Made by a program: the position numbers and the translations under genes. A stretch of DNA of 64,000 nucleotides from Methanimicrococcus blatticola (lineage in GTDB: Archaea > Halobacteriota > Methanosarcinia > Methanosarcinales > Methanosarcinaceae). The notes under the pieces were generated by a model, which had not been told where the DNA came from, searched no databases, and saw nothing but the letters and a program-made list of their open reading frames with translations. Below, one piece after another: positions 26,630-36,730 of this stretch; position 1 is the first letter of the stretch, and each line of letters opens with the position of its first letter. The stretch spans positions 248,001 to 312,000 of the forward strand of contig NZ_SNYS01000005.1 of NCBI RefSeq assembly GCF_004363215.1. The letters run 5' to 3'.

Positions 26630-27424
26630 ATGACAACCATTGCAATTGTTTCCTGCCGGATTTTTGAAGATGAATTGACGCATTTGATGAAAAAAGAGCA
26701 GCAAGAAAAAAAAGTACGTTTGTTTTTGATTGAAACTGAATTTACCGATACGATTGAAAAAAAATTCAATTCAGACAATGTCATTTATGAAAAAATTCAA
26801 AACAACCGAATTGAAGAAAAACTCAAAGAGCCGACAGATTCACAAAATACAATCCTCCTGCGATTGATTGAATTTTCGATGGAAGCACGCCCCTCTGAAA
26901 TTAAAGACACTGTTTATGAAAAAATCAAACCTCTTCAAGAAATCACTGACGGCATCATGGTTTTTTACGGTCTTTGCGGCAACGTTCTCGGCTCCATTGA
27001 AGGAGATCTCAGCCGTCCGGATTGTCCGGTCCGTATTCTGCGCGATGAAGACGGCGACATGGGTGACGACTGCATTTGTATTTCACTCGGCAGCCGAAAA
27101 AAATATCTGAGTATCCTTCGAACCGACGGTCGCCAGGGAACTTACTTCCTGACCCCAATGCAAGCCGCTCACTGGAGAGAGATTGCATATGCCAGTGCGC
27201 TTACGCCCGATCCGAATGATGATGAAATGCTGAAAATGGTTTTTGAGTATTCCAATTATAAAAATGTCGGAAAGGTGAAAACCGGATTGCCGTATGAAAA
27301 TGAATTTGACGGGATTGTGGATGATTTCGCAAGCAGGTTCAATTTGAATGTAATTGAATACGACGGATCGCAATCAATGATTGAAAAATCATTTGAAAGA
27401 TTTATGAAAGAATTGGAAGCTTGA
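26630..27424 (+). CDS. DUF1638 family protein
   Basis: A 264-residue cytoplasmic protein of the DUF1638 family, which in Methanosarcinales is often found with corrinoid methyltransferase genes (established association; activity unknown). Visible family features are the N-terminal IAIVSCRIFEDELTHL, the central FYGLCGNVLGSIEGD and DCPVRILRDEDGDMGDDC with several cysteines, and the C-terminal FSxR-type helix. AGAGGAAA is the ribosome site. No methyltransferase gene is visible beside it here. Confidence 0.8.
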   Translation: MTTIAIVSCRIFEDELTHLMKKEQQEKKVRLFLIETEFTDTIEKKFNSDNVIYEKIQNNRIEEKLKEPTDSQNTILLRLIEFSMEARPSEIKDTVYEKIKPLQEITDGIMVFYGLCGNVLGSIEGDLSRPDCPVRILRDEDGDMGDDCICISLGSRKKYLSILRTDGRQGTYFLTPMQAAHWREIAYASALTPDPNDDEMLKMVFEYSNYKNVGKVKTGLPYENEFDGIVDDFASRFNLNVIEYDGSQSMIEKSFERFMKELEA

Positions 27425-27781
27425 TTCGGCTTTCAATCTATTTTTCTTTTTCATTCCGTTTTAACGTCCCTTACGATCTTTTACTCTCTTTTTATTCTCT
27501 TTTAAGATACATTTTTTACATTTATTTTTTCCATATTTCGAGTTTTTAACAAAAAATCAGTATAAATTTGAATTTTAAAAAACAAAAAATGGCTAAAAAA
27601 CGGAAGGCAGAGAAAGACAGTAAAAGAACTGCGAACGAAATCAAAAAATATAACTTTTTAAGCATAATCAATGGGAAAATTTATTAACCCGTTGGATTCA
27701 TCAATCAATGAGTATTGTTTTTCAATTTTATTTTTCGAATTTTCAATTAATATCAAATAAAACTAAGCAAGGATATTTAAA
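27425..27781. other. AT-rich spacer before gatE
   Basis: A T-rich stretch just after the DUF1638 stop (27440-27545) resembles an intrinsic terminator region for that gene. The rest is A-rich and holds the gatE promoter. No gene, repeat or RNA was found. Confidence 0.4.
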
Positions 27782-29698
27782 ATGAGTCATGAAGCTAAAA
27801 CGATTCCTGATTACGATTATGAAGCACTCGGCTTGATGGTCGGTTTAGAAATTCACCAGCAGGTGGATTCACCGACAAAACTTCACTGCCGCTGCCCGAA
27901 TATTTACAGGGAGCCTGAAGAATCGACACATGAAATCAGAAGATACTTGCGCCCGAAAGCCAATAATTTGGGTATGATGGACCGCGCCGTTGTCGAACAG
28001 ACACAGGCCAACCGTCAAAACAGATACAAAGTTTTTGACACAACTTGTCTCGGCGACATTGATGAGGCAGGACCGGCGCCGGTCAGCCCCGAAGCTTTAA
28101 AAACGACACTGGAAGTGTCAAAACTGCTTCATACAATTCCCGTAGACCGCGCGCATGTGATGAGAAAAATTATTGCTGACGGATCAGGCCCCGGCGGTTT
28201 TCAGAGAACAACTTTCATTGCCGGCAACGGTTGGATTGAAACGGAATCCGGAAAATGCCGCATTGCCAGTTTATGTCTGGAAGAAGAATCTGCGCCGAAG
28301 ATGGAAGAAACCGATGAATACGTTATGTTTTCATTAGACCGCCTCGGCATTCCGCTGATTGAAATTGCAACCGAGCCGGATATCAGAACGCCGGAGCAGG
28401 CGTATGAAGTGGCATCCTACATCGGCATGTCCCTCCGTTCAACACTTGGTGTGAAACGCGGCATCGGAACAATCCGCCAGGATGTGAATGTTTCAATTAA
28501 AAACGGGACGCGTGTTGAAATGAAAGGCGTTCAGGCTTTATCAATGATTGGCGAAATCATCAAGCGTGAAATTTTCAGACAGCTGGCACTCGCCGAAATT
28601 AAAGATGAATTGAACGCAAAAGGCGCATCCGTTGATACAACGCTTTATGATGTGACAGATATTTTTGCAGAAACAAAATCTAAAGTCATCATCAACAGCG
28701 CTAAAAACAGAAAGATTTTGGCCATCCGCTTAAAAGGATTTGACGGCTATATCGGCAGAGAAGTCCAGCCCGGCAGAAGACTCGGAACAGAACTATCCGA
28801 AAAAGCCAAAGCGGTTGGTGTTTCCGGTTTGTTTCACACGGACGAATTGCCGAATTACGGCATCACTGCCGAAGAAGTTGAAAACCTTAGAAAAGCAGTT
28901 GGCGCAGATCAGGACGATGCTGTGATTATGATTTCGGGCCGCTCGGAAATTGTTAAAAGAGCCATGGAATCGGTTCTTGACAGAGCGGAGCAGGTTTTAA
29001 TTACAATTCCACAAGAAACGCGCTATGCGCTTCCGGACGGCAATAATTCATACATGAGACCACTCCCGGGAGCCGCCAGAATGTATCCGGAAACTGATTT
29101 GCCAACCTTTACAATCAACCGTCAGGAATACATTGATTTAACGGTTCCCGAGCTTTTGATTTCCAAAGCTGAACGTTACGGGAAAGAATACGGCATTAAC
29201 AAAGAATTTTCGGAAATGGTTGCTTTTTCCAAACATATGCAGCTTTTTGAAAAACTAGCTGATAAATACAAAGGAAACGAATCCGTCACACCGACTTTGC
29301 TTGCCAGAACATTTACCGGCGTTTTACCGGAGCTGAAAAGAGAAGGCTTAGATATTGATTCAATCACCGATTCCAAGTTTGAAGAAATGTTTGATTTAAT
29401 TGCAGACGGCTCACTCCCGAAGGATGCATCCCGCAACATCTTGGTAATTATCTGCAAGGATTCAAAATGCTGCATCGCCGAAGTTGCCGAACAGCTCGGC
29501 ATCGGCGCGGTTGACAGAAAAGAAATCGAGGAATATATTGACAGCATTGTTGCTGAAAAGAAAGACTTCGTTGCCGAAAAAGGCCCGGCGGCAGTCGGTC
29601 CCCTCATGGGAATCGTCATGGAAAAATACCGCGGCAAGATTGAAGGCAAAGAAGTCAGCGCAATGTTAAAAGAGAAAATTGATAAGATAACAAAATGA
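27782..29698 (+). CDS. gatE: Glu-tRNA(Gln) amidotransferase subunit E
   Basis: A 638-residue GatE, the archaea-specific tRNA-recognising subunit that works with GatD to turn Glu-tRNA(Gln) into Gln-tRNA(Gln). The GatB-like cradle opens with LGLMVGLEIHQQVDSPTKLHCRCP, contains the kinase-fold GSGPGGFQRTTFIAGNGW segment, and carries the AspRS-like insertion (LAIRLKGFDGYIGREVQPGRRLGTELSEKAK) typical of GatE rather than GatB. A C-terminal YqeY/tail domain follows. gatD is not in the window. Full length for the family; the ribosome site is AAGGAT. Confidence 0.96.
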   Translation: MSHEAKTIPDYDYEALGLMVGLEIHQQVDSPTKLHCRCPNIYREPEESTHEIRRYLRPKANNLGMMDRAVVEQTQANRQNRYKVFDTTCLGDIDEAGPAPVSPEALKTTLEVSKLLHTIPVDRAHVMRKIIADGSGPGGFQRTTFIAGNGWIETESGKCRIASLCLEEESAPKMEETDEYVMFSLDRLGIPLIEIATEPDIRTPEQAYEVASYIGMSLRSTLGVKRGIGTIRQDVNVSIKNGTRVEMKGVQALSMIGEIIKREIFRQLALAEIKDELNAKGASVDTTLYDVTDIFAETKSKVIINSAKNRKILAIRLKGFDGYIGREVQPGRRLGTELSEKAKAVGVSGLFHTDELPNYGITAEEVENLRKAVGADQDDAVIMISGRSEIVKRAMESVLDRAEQVLITIPQETRYALPDGNNSYMRPLPGAARMYPETDLPTFTINRQEYIDLTVPELLISKAERYGKEYGINKEFSEMVAFSKHMQLFEKLADKYKGNESVTPTLLARTFTGVLPELKREGLDIDSITDSKFEEMFDLIADGSLPKDASRNILVIICKDSKCCIAEVAEQLGIGAVDRKEIEEYIDSIVAEKKDFVAEKGPAAVGPLMGIVMEKYRGKIEGKEVSAMLKEKIDKITK

Positions 29699-29983
29699 TG
29701 AAAATCATTTTGAAATCTTTACTTTTTTAAATTTATTTTGTCTTTTAAATTTAAGTTATAATTCGTCTTTTTCTAATTTTACTTCGTTCATTTTTTATAA
29801 GATTTATTCAAAAAGAACTATGCCGGCAAATCAAAACAGAGAGGAGAGCCGAGAAGAAATAAGAATTAGATCAACAGACAACAAAAAATGATAGCAAAAA
29901 ATGATAGCAAAAAATAATACCAATAGGACATATATCAAAAAAATAGAAAAATGAAAATGAATTAATAAGAATCAGAAGAAAAT

Positions 29984-30433
29984 TTACCAAAACTGGTACC
30001 ATTTCTTCTTTGTAGCATCTTCCAGCTCAAGTGTCTTTTTTTCAACCTGATTGATAAGTGTTTGAACTTGTGCGATATGCATTTTTGTCGTGTTATCGCG
30101 TTCCATAATCTGTTCGTCTTTTGTTTCCAGCTGACGGTTCAATGCATTGATTTGACTGTCCTTGATTTCCAGCTGTTTTAAAAGTGCAGAGACATATTCT
30201 TGAGAAACGACATCATTGCTGTCTTCTTCCAAATATTTTTCAAGAGCTTTTGTAACGACGACGCCTTTGGGTTCGTTGATAGAATCCAATTTATTATAGA
30301 GATCTGTAGATATCCGGACATTCAATTGTTTTTTGTCATCTGATTTCGTGCTATCATCAGATTTGGCGTTTTTTTCGGTAGCATTTGATTCATCAAGTTT
30401 ACCGTTGTCGTTTGAATTGGGAGTATCAGTCAT
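29984..30433 (-). CDS. ribbon-helix-helix protein with coiled coil and aromatic C-terminus
   Basis: A 149-residue protein in three parts. Residues 1-34 are a low-complexity acidic linker. A ribbon-helix-helix DNA-binding unit (KQLNVRISTDLYNKLDSI ... VVTKALEKYLEE, about 35-70) follows, then a coiled coil (about 75-140, heptad-like QLEIKDSQINALNRQLETKDE). The chain ends in KKKWYQFW, resembling the aromatic K/PWW(K/R)FW tails found on accessory or plasmid-borne archaeal and bacterial DNA-binding proteins. It is likely a DNA-binding regulator or partition-type protein. The surrounding DNA is unusually rich in ATAGCAA motifs that could be its sites. The exact role is unknown. Confidence 0.7.
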   Translation of the reverse strand: MTDTPNSNDNGKLDESNATEKNAKSDDSTKSDDKKQLNVRISTDLYNKLDSINEPKGVVVTKALEKYLEEDSNDVVSQEYVSALLKQLEIKDSQINALNRQLETKDEQIMERDNTTKMHIAQVQTLINQVEKKTLELEDATKKKWYQFW

Positions 30434-30830
30434 AATTACAAATCCGTTGTATCTGAGTCTATCAAAATACTACATCTTTATATTTAATTGTTATTTGCAT
30501 GAAACCCGAAATTTCGTCAAAATATAGCTGAATATCAAAATAATGCAAAATGCAACAAAAATGGAAGCATTTGATAGACGCATATTTAACAGATAGAATT
30601 CGAACCGGTTTGTAATAGATTTTTCTATATTGTTCTATAAACGTTTGAAGTTGAGAATAGAACGAAGAGAGATTAGAAATATACAAAAATATGAAATCAG
30701 TTTTTGGAATCCAAAAGTGTATCAAATGGATTGAAATTGAAGATAGCAAGAGATAGCACATAGGACAGCAAAGAAAATCAACGACAGATGAGACAATTAA
30801 GAAGTGCATCAAAACAAAAGACTAGCCGAA

Positions 30831-30870
30831 ATATAGCAAAAAAATAGATTTTTGAAGACATTTGCTATAT
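30831..30870. promoter_or_regulatory. perfect 10-bp inverted repeat (ATAGCAA type)
   Basis: ATATAGCAAA (30831-30840) and TTTGCTATAT (30861-30870) are exact inverted copies separated by 20 bases. The core ATAGCAA recurs at about 29889, 29904, 30743 and 31015. A binding site for the nearby ribbon-helix-helix protein is a reasonable guess. Confidence 0.45.
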
Positions 30871-31014
30871 TTGACCCGACAAGCCATGCTAGAAACAAAA
30901 ACACAGCCAGATGAGCCCAAGAATGAGAGATAGAAGAGAAATAATAAATTTTGATGCATTTTTGTTGCAAAATGATATGATTTAATATATTTCAAAAAAG
31001 ACAAGTTTGAAAAG

Positions 31015-31040
31015 ATAGCAATTTGAAAGATTTTTGCTAT
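31015..31040. promoter_or_regulatory. inverted ATAGCAA pair
   Basis: ATAGCAA (31015-31021) and TTGCTAT (31034-31040) face each other across 12 bases. It is the second inverted pair of the same motif in this region, suggesting an operator or iteron-like site. Confidence 0.4.
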
Positions 31041-32054
31041 TTTTGGCTAGATTTTGCGATAAGTATATATCTGATTGAAGCATAGTAGGATTTGTCAGCG
31101 TTGGGTTATTAACACTCATTAACTCAACCGGACTCGAAAAATCTTTGAATTGGAAGAAATGTGTGAAAAGAGAAAAGGATGATTTGTGGCGAATTATCCT
31201 TTTCTGACTTCTATTCCGGTTCAGTTCTTTTAAAAAACGAAAAACTGAATTAAAAAAAGTTTTCAGCAGAAAGTTTCTGCCTGAAAAACCGATATTACTG
31301 ACAATAACAATATCGTATATACCTTTTGCGGTCGATTCGTTCTCTATGTATTTTTATAGAAGAAAGAATAAGAAATCATCAATCGAACTGAAGAAGAAAC
31401 GGATGACAGAAAAATAAGAATTATAATCTTAATCTTTTTTTCTTTAATAATTCATCTTTTTTAATATTCCGGCATAATTTTGAAAATCCGACTGTATTCC
31501 TTTTAGAAATAAACGATTCATTTTCACAGACAATCATGACATTTTCAATCACAGAAGTTATATATTGGAACGATATTCAATCAAGTTTTAGAGACTTATT
31601 TTGACACATTTTTGCTGTGAAGTCTTAAAAAATCAAAAGAAACGAGATTGACAAGAGCTATGACCCGTAAGATAAATACTGATAAGGAAATCGGTTACGG
31701 GTATCCCATCAAACCGCCGTGTTTGACGATGCCTGATTCATTTGAGGGGAAAGTATCGAAAAAACACAAAATGCTTTTTTTAATTCATAAAAAAGCGTTG
31801 GAAACACCTGTTTTTCATAAAACGTTTTTGACATTATCGACTTTTATTTCATTATTCTCATTTTCTGCTTTTGTTTCTTTTTTTGGCACTCTCTTTTTCT
31901 TCGATTTATTTTCATTTTTTACCCGCTTATTCCCAACCTGTTGTTTAACTTTGGAAGAGATGACATATCATTCAAATTCATCAGCAGTTAAGGTGCTAGA
32001 AAAATGCAGCAGCAAAAATCCGTTTAATATTTATCAACTAAATTGGTGACACAA

Positions 32055-35000
32055 ATGCCGAAACGAAATGACGTAAAAAGAGTATTATTAATTGGATCCG
32101 GCCCGATTGTAATCGGCCAGGCAGCAGAATTCGACTTCTCGGGAACCCAGGCATGCCGCGCCCTGAAAGAAGAAGGACTCGAAGTCGTTTTAGTCAATTC
32201 AAACCCGGCAACAATCATGACAGATCCCGAAACAGCGGATGTCGTGTATGTTGAGCCGATTAATGCTGAAATATTGGAAAAAATCATCGCAAAAGAGAAA
32301 CCGGACAGTATTATTGCAGGCATTGGCGGTCAGACCGGTTTGAATATGACAACCGAACTCGCCGAAAAAGGAATTCTTGAAAAATACGGCGTGAAACTTC
32401 TCGGAACGCAAGTTGAATCAATCAAAAACACCGAAGACCGCGAACTTTTCAAAGAACTTATGATGAGTATCGGCGAACGCGTCCCGCGCAGCAAAGCTGT
32501 GACAACAATGGAAGAAGTCGAAGAAACAATTAAAGAATTCGGCCTTCCATTAATTGTTCGACCGGCATACACCCTTGGCGGCGCAGGCGGCGGCATCGCC
32601 CACACTCGTGAAGAACTCTATGAAATTGCCGAAAAGGGATTTAAGAAAAGCCGTATTCACCAGCTTTTAATTGAAGAAAGCGTTCTCGGATGGGAAGAAA
32701 TTGAATTTGAAGTGATGCGCGATAAAAACGATACCTGCATTGTCATCTGTACAATGGAAAACATTGATCCGATGGGAATCCACACCGGTGAATCAATGGT
32801 TGTCGCCCCGATTTTAACGATGCCCAAAGAAGATGTCAAAATGCTTCGTGAAGCATCTATGCGAATTTTAAGAGCGCTCAATATTGAGGGCGGCTGTAAC
32901 ATTCAATTGGCTTACAACCCCGAAAACAGCGATTACAGAATTATTGAAGTCAATCCGCGTGTTTCCAGATCTTCCGCTTTGGCATCTAAAGCAACCGGAT
33001 TTCCGATTGCCCGCGCAACCGCAAAAATTGCGATCGGCAAAACACTTGATGAAATTGTCAAAGGTGTTGAAGTCGGATCCGACAATTGGGAGCCGACCGT
33101 TAACTATGTTGTCACAAAAGTTGCTCGCTGGCCTTTTGATAAATTTACATCGGCAGACCGCACATTGACAACCGCAATGAAAAGCACCGGAGAAGTAATG
33201 GCCATCGGCGGTTGTGTTGAAGACACACTTCAAAAAGCGATTCGCGGCCTTGATGTCGGCAAACATATTGACGAATATTCCTGGACAGATGAAGAAATAG
33301 AAAACCTTCTGAGAGTTCCGACCGATGAACGCATTTTCGTCATCATTTACGCGCTGAAAAAAGGATACTCTGTCAAAACGATATCAGACTGGACAAAAAT
33401 TAACCCGTATTTCATTGAAAAAATCAGCAACTTTGTGCTCTTTGAAAACACATTAAAAGAAGAGAAGCTGACAAAAGAAATATTGTTTGAAGCTAAAAAG
33501 CTCGGTTTCACGGATGAAAGAATCAGCGAACTCACCGGCAAAAGCCGTTCTGAAATCACAGACATGCGTCTCAAAGAAAACATGAATGCCTCTTACCGCA
33601 TGGTTGATTCCTGTGCCGAAGCACTTGAATCATTTACACCGTATTATTACACAGAATACGGCGTTGAAAACTTGTCTAAAGTCAATGACAAAGACAAGAT
33701 TTTAATTCTCGGCGCAGGTCCGATTCGTATCGGCCAGGGCATTGAATTCGACTACTGTACCGTTCACGCCGTCAAAGCGCTCCGCGAAGAAGGCATTGAA
33801 ACGCATATCATCAACAACAACCCTGAAACGGTTTCAACAGACTATGACACATCTGACAAACTCTTCTTTGAGCCGGTCACTTTAGAAGATGTCATGAACG
33901 TTATTGAAAAAGAGAATCCTTCCGGCGTGTTGATTCAGTTCGGCGGTCAAACATCCGTCAACCTTGCAATGCCTTTGGAACAGGAAATTAAAAGACGCGG
34001 CTTAAACACCAAAATTTTGGGAACAACGCCTGAAAATATGGATATGGCCGAAGACCGTGAAAGATTCAATGTTTTAATGAGTGATCTCGGCATTTTACAG
34101 CCGGAAGCCGGATATGCAACCTCCGAAAGCCAAGCCTTTGAAATCGCCGAAAAAATCGGATATCCGGTTTTGGTTCGCCCGTCATATGTTCTCGGCGGCC
34201 GCGCAATGGAAATTGTTTATGACCGCGACGAACTTGAAAAATACATCAAAGAAGCAGTACGCGTGACCCATGACCACCCGATTTTAATTGACGACTTCTT
34301 GGAAGGCGCCCGCGAAATTGATGTTGATGCCGTTTGTGACGGAAAAGATGTTTTCATCGGCGCAATTATGGAACACATTGAAGAAGCAGGCATTCACTCA
34401 GGCGATTCTGCTTGTGTGATTCCCCCGCAGACTTTGTCCGAAGAGATCTTAGAAATCGTCAGAGACTACACCAGAAAGATTGCGCTTGCTTTGAACGTCA
34501 AAGGTATGGTTAACATCCAAATGGCCGAGCAGAACGGCAAAGTGTTCGTTTTGGAAGCCAATCCGCGCTCCAGCCGAACCGTTCCGTTCGTCTCCAAAGC
34601 CATCGGCATTCCGCTGGCAAAAATCGCCGCAAAAGTTATGATCGGCAAGTCTTTGAAAGATCAGGGCTATATCGCCGAAAAAGAGCCGCAAATCAAACAT
34701 GTGGCTGTCAAAGAGGTAATCCTTCCCTTTGACAAGTTGCCCGGCGCAGACCCGCTTTTAAGCCCTGAAATGAAGAGTACGGGTGAAGTCATGGGTATTG
34801 ACTACAGCTACGATTTGGCATTCTACAAAGCAGAAATGGCGGCAGACAATACTTTACCGCTTGAAGGAACCGTCTTTATGTCCATTCGCGACAAAGACAA
34901 AGAAGAAATGCTTGAAGTGGCCAAAGAAATGACCGCGGCCGGTTTGAAAATGCTTGGAACCAAAGGAACCGCCGAATTCATGGAAAAGAACGGCATTTCA

Positions 35001-35270
35001 ATGGACATCGTTTTAAAAGTCCATGAAGGCACGCCCAACGTCATTGACCGCGTCAGAAAGAATGAAGTCAGTTTGGTCATCAACACGCCGACCGAGAAAA
35101 CAAAAGCGCGCCGTGACGGCTCCAGAATCCGCCGCTCAGCCGTTGATTACGGTGTCCCGTACATCACAACGCTTCAAAGCGCCAAGATTTCAGGAAAAGC
35201 GATCATGGCGGCAAAAGAAAAAGAAATGACAATCAAATCAATTCAGGAATATAACAAAGACAATTCATAA
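32055..35270 (+). CDS. carB: carbamoyl phosphate synthetase large subunit
   Basis: A 1071-residue CarB, full length for the family. It has two ATP-grasp halves: the first starts MPKRNDVKRVLLIGSGPIVIGQ and carries PAYTLGGAGGG; the second starts near residue 553 with KILILGAGPIRIGQGIEFDY and carries PSYVLGGRAMEI. The C-terminal methylglyoxal-synthase-like allosteric domain follows (about 925-1060, with NTPTEKTKARRDGSRIRR). It makes carbamoyl phosphate from ammonia delivered by CarA, feeding pyrimidine and arginine synthesis. The ATG at 32055 follows GGTGA by six bases; a GTG at 32043 would add four residues. carA is not adjacent. Confidence 0.97.
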   Translation: MPKRNDVKRVLLIGSGPIVIGQAAEFDFSGTQACRALKEEGLEVVLVNSNPATIMTDPETADVVYVEPINAEILEKIIAKEKPDSIIAGIGGQTGLNMTTELAEKGILEKYGVKLLGTQVESIKNTEDRELFKELMMSIGERVPRSKAVTTMEEVEETIKEFGLPLIVRPAYTLGGAGGGIAHTREELYEIAEKGFKKSRIHQLLIEESVLGWEEIEFEVMRDKNDTCIVICTMENIDPMGIHTGESMVVAPILTMPKEDVKMLREASMRILRALNIEGGCNIQLAYNPENSDYRIIEVNPRVSRSSALASKATGFPIARATAKIAIGKTLDEIVKGVEVGSDNWEPTVNYVVTKVARWPFDKFTSADRTLTTAMKSTGEVMAIGGCVEDTLQKAIRGLDVGKHIDEYSWTDEEIENLLRVPTDERIFVIIYALKKGYSVKTISDWTKINPYFIEKISNFVLFENTLKEEKLTKEILFEAKKLGFTDERISELTGKSRSEITDMRLKENMNASYRMVDSCAEALESFTPYYYTEYGVENLSKVNDKDKILILGAGPIRIGQGIEFDYCTVHAVKALREEGIETHIINNNPETVSTDYDTSDKLFFEPVTLEDVMNVIEKENPSGVLIQFGGQTSVNLAMPLEQEIKRRGLNTKILGTTPENMDMAEDRERFNVLMSDLGILQPEAGYATSESQAFEIAEKIGYPVLVRPSYVLGGRAMEIVYDRDELEKYIKEAVRVTHDHPILIDDFLEGAREIDVDAVCDGKDVFIGAIMEHIEEAGIHSGDSACVIPPQTLSEEILEIVRDYTRKIALALNVKGMVNIQMAEQNGKVFVLEANPRSSRTVPFVSKAIGIPLAKIAAKVMIGKSLKDQGYIAEKEPQIKHVAVKEVILPFDKLPGADPLLSPEMKSTGEVMGIDYSYDLAFYKAEMAADNTLPLEGTVFMSIRDKDKEEMLEVAKEMTAAGLKMLGTKGTAEFMEKNGISMDIVLKVHEGTPNVIDRVRKNEVSLVINTPTEKTKARRDGSRIRRSAVDYGVPYITTLQSAKISGKAIMAAKEKEMTIKSIQEYNKDNS

Positions 35271-35486
35271 TTGTCTTTTTATTCCTTTTTTTTAAATTTC
35301 TTCATTTTTGATTTTCATTTTATCCTCGTTATTATTTTTATCTTTTTTCAACTTCTTCTGAAGTCATCATCAAATTGTTTCAGACCATATACCGCCTCTG
35401 CGTCTTTTTTAAGAAAAATATCCCCATTCGCTAACAACAGAAGACTCAAATAACTTTAGAATGTTTAGACATTCGGTGAATCAAAC

Positions 35487-35654
35487 ATGGGCTTATTCGA
35501 TAAACTTGAAAAGAAAATTGACCAGAAAGTTGACCGTGAAGTAAGCAGCGCAAAATACAAAGCTGAAAGAAAGGTTGACAACGCGGTTGACAAAAAAATT
35601 GATGATACAAAAAAGGATGTTAAAAATTCCGTCAAAGAAGAATTGAAAAAATAA
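35487..35654 (+). CDS. small charged helical protein
   Basis: A 55-residue protein starting MGLFDKLEKKIDQKVDREV. It consists almost wholly of Lys, Asp, Glu and Val with an 11-residue-like periodicity (KVDREVSSAKYKAERKVDNAVDKK reads as one amphipathic helix). Such sequences resemble late-embryogenesis-abundant or membrane-surface stress peptides. The regular codon pattern, TAA stop and position after carB support a real gene; the ribosome site is weak. Confidence 0.6.
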   Translation: MGLFDKLEKKIDQKVDREVSSAKYKAERKVDNAVDKKIDDTKKDVKNSVKEELKK

Positions 35655-35789
35655 TTCTTCTTTCTTATTCTATTCTCCCGAATTCAAAAAATAAATGAAG
35701 CATTCTTCGTTCATACACATTCAAAGTTAAGTCATTTGTTTCAGTTCAATTAAATAAAACATGACCGAACAGAGATTATTGTATAGTCT

Positions 35790-36617
35790 TCAAGAGTTTA
35801 AATTTACATCATATATGTATAGATTATATCTGGCCCAAGCAAGTTCAACGGTCATGTCTTCGTTTACATATAGATCATAAATTACTTCATCAGCTCTCGT
35901 CCCATCAGATGCTTCCGCCTTATAAATTAATCTCACATAACCTGTTTTTTCCCCTTCAAATTCCCATTTATGAATATTAAGATCACTATTTTGTGAAGAG
36001 TTGATTTCTTCGCCTACCATTTTCAGTATTCCTTCAGGAGTGTACCCCGATGGCGGCGCTCCTTCTTCTACTACCCATTTATTATTCGGATTGGAATACT
36101 CTTGAAACATAATATCAATAGTTTTGTTTTCTTTAATTGTTAATTCTGTTTCTAAAGGAGTATCAGGAGCTTTCAACTGATGAACTGAAATTATTTTCAC
36201 ATCGTTATCATTTTCATCAACATCCAATTGAGCAACAAATTGTTCTTTGATAGAATTATCCGACAAACTCAGAAGCTTAAAATCTACTTCAACCGTCCCA
36301 TTTTTTCGGCCATAAAATTCCCATTGATGCGAACCGACAGTTGTCACATAGTCTGTTGATTCCGGTACAACTGCGTATAAATCTTCACAAAATACGATTC
36401 CTTTAGGTTTTTCTTCATATGTCCAATATTCTATTGCAGTATCTTCCGTGAGACCAAATCTCATAGATGCTGTCGGACCTACAACTTGAACCCACCTATA
36501 TAATCTGGATGGATTTTCTTGTTCTTCTTCCGAATTTTGTTCATTCGTTAAGCAACCTGCAAAAAACGATGTTGTAATAATTATTATCATAAAAAATAAG
36601 TTTAATTTTTTTTGCAT
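35790..36617 (-). CDS. secreted lipoprotein with two chagasin-like (I42) repeats
   Basis: A 275-residue protein with a lipoprotein signal (MQKKLNLFF, hydrophobic to residue 19, lipobox FFAGC with C22), so it is anchored outside the cell. Two similar beta-rich segments follow, one around SHQWEFYGRKNGTVEVDF and one around IHKWEFEGEKTGYVRLIY. Each is preceded by a loop (the second has EYSNPNNKW) that recalls the NPTTGY and W/F loops of chagasin-type cysteine-protease inhibitors. The motifs are degenerate, so the inhibitor role is only suggested. GGTGGT precedes the ATG. A truncated serine-protease gene lies 113 bp upstream on the same strand. Confidence 0.6.
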   Translation of the reverse strand: MQKKLNLFFMIIIITTSFFAGCLTNEQNSEEEQENPSRLYRWVQVVGPTASMRFGLTEDTAIEYWTYEEKPKGIVFCEDLYAVVPESTDYVTTVGSHQWEFYGRKNGTVEVDFKLLSLSDNSIKEQFVAQLDVDENDNDVKIISVHQLKAPDTPLETELTIKENKTIDIMFQEYSNPNNKWVVEEGAPPSGYTPEGILKMVGEEINSSQNSDLNIHKWEFEGEKTGYVRLIYKAEASDGTRADEVIYDLYVNEDMTVELAWARYNLYIYDVNLNS

Positions 36618-36730
36618 ATTTTACCACCCCAATTTGCATTATAAGAATGAATATGATTTAATTGCAATAAATAAAAAAGTTTAAATTTTATGACTAATAA
36701 AGTCACAAAATTTTAACTTTTTGAATAATA

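Larger units (their letters stand above)
30434..32054. other. 1.6-kb gene-poor region before carB
   Basis: No convincing gene. Repeated ATAGCAA/TTGCTAT motifs and two inverted repeats occupy 30740-31040 and are listed separately. The carB-proximal half holds three hairpins: AGAAAAGGAT with ATCCTTTTCT (31171-31205), GTTTTCAG-type arms around CAGAAA/TTTCTG (about 31258-31290), and GATATT with AATATC (about 31291-31315). A 133-codon open frame at 31648-32049 has no ribosome site and odd Phe/Ser/Leu composition and was not accepted. The region looks like accessory DNA plus a long carB leader. Confidence 0.5.

Noticed and set aside
31648-32049. 133-codon plus frame before carB
   Set aside because: No ribosome site, abnormal Phe/Ser-rich composition, overlaps the carB ribosome site region and resembles no known protein.
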